Part shown: piece after piece, positions 12,410-12,690 of the stretch | Layout: each line of letters opens with the position of its first letter | Position numbering within the stretch: position 1 is the stretch's first letter | Assembly: GCA_038259155.1 (NCBI GenBank) | Contig: JBBSPE010000129.1 | Coordinates: forward strand, 1 to 12,690 | DNA from: JAABRT01 sp038259155 | GTDB taxonomy: Bacteria; Gemmatimonadota; Gemmatimonadetes; Gemmatimonadales; Gemmatimonadaceae | Length of the DNA stretch: 12,690 bases | Direction of reading: 5' to 3' | Made by a program: the position numbers and the translations under genes | The notes under the pieces: model-generated | Told to the model about the DNA's origin: nothing | Databases searched by the model: none | Seen by the model: only the letters and a program-made list of their open reading frames with translations

Positions 12410-12690
12410 GCGTCCATGGCGGCCCGCAGGGAGGCCGCCAGGTTCACGGCCGCGTCCACCGACTGCTCCGCCGCACGCACGATCGCGCTCCCCACGATCA
12501 CCCCATCGCCGAGATCTGCCGCGGCGCGTGCCTGCTCGGGTGTCGAAATGCCGAAGCCGATGCAGATCGGGAGCGTGGTCGCCGCGCGCAACCGCGCGAC
12601 CGATTCCGGCAGATCGGACGACAGGGCATCCTGCTCTCCCGTCACGCCAAGCCGGGAGATGAGGTACACGAAACCGCCGCCGTGCCGTCC
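12406..12690 (-). CDS. trpA: Tryptophan synthase alpha subunit, C-terminal part (5' end beyond window)
   Basis: The last 94 residues of a TrpA TIM barrel that is normally about 260-270 residues long; the N-terminal two thirds lie off the right edge. Visible are the GGGFVYLISRLGVTGEQ segment (strand 6 and its loop, residues 4-20 of the fragment), LPICIGFGISTPEQA (phosphate-binding region) and DGVIVGSAIV near the end. TrpA cleaves indole-3-glycerol phosphate to indole and glyceraldehyde 3-phosphate in the cytosol, in complex with TrpB. The open frame runs to the edge without a stop, so the GTG at 12669 is internal and not the start. The stop (12406-12408) overlaps the yqeK-like gene as GTGA, placing that gene at the end of a trp operon. 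Confidence 0.94.
   Translation of the reverse strand, partial: GRHGGGFVYLISRLGVTGEQDALSSDLPESVARLRAATTLPICIGFGISTPEQARAAADLGDGVIVGSAIVRAAEQSVDAAVNLAASLRAAMDA

Overview
The window is about two thirds G+C, densely packed, and looks like an ordinary chromosomal housekeeping region of a Gram-negative-type bacterium. The gene order (stand-alone PTS IIA, aspS, phoH, 7TM-HD phosphodiesterase, ybeY, two CBS-domain membrane proteins, meaB) and the secreted barrel-like protein resemble what I know of Gemmatimonadota. That assignment is an inference from style and synteny, not proven. There are 13 protein genes, two of them cut by the window edges. I saw no tRNA, rRNA, CRISPR array, transposon or prophage gene, and no gene-free stretch longer than about 100 bases.

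Region 1 (1-8564, minus strand) is a tight operon transcribed right to left: aspS, phoH, pgpH-like, ybeY, corC-like 1, corC-like 2, meaB (its 3' end is beyond the left edge). Four junctions are 4-base ATGA/GTGA overlaps, one is a 17-base overlap and one a 22-base gap, so translation is probably coupled along the whole unit. It joins tRNA charging (AspRS), rRNA processing (YbeY with its usual partner PhoH), c-di-AMP breakdown (7TM-HD protein), CNNM/CorC-type membrane proteins and a B12-enzyme chaperone GTPase. A stand-alone PTS EIIA gene (8663-9133) lies upstream in the same direction. It is separated from aspS by 98 bases that hold two GC-rich inverted repeats.

Region 2 (9134-10235) starts with an 84-base divergent control region. 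It contains a perfect 13-base palindrome overlapping a possible leaderless promoter. A plus-strand gene for a signal-peptide-bearing, probable outer-membrane beta-barrel protein follows. Its stop codon lies inside a set of four 11-base direct repeats that place TGA in all three frames.

Region 3 (10236-12690) has rlmN on the plus strand converging on a minus-strand unit trpA (5' part missing), yqeK-like HD hydrolase and a LytR_C-domain membrane protein. The rlmN and LytR_C coding regions overlap tail to tail by 72 bases. The yqeK-like gene carries an unusual N-terminal Ser/Lys-rich extension built from 12-base tandem repeats.

I did not find a convincing new defence, mobile or biosynthetic system. 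The most interesting items are small: the repeat-built extension on YqeK, the 11-base repeat cassette, the divergent palindrome, the antisense 3' overlap, and the degenerate second CBS protein.
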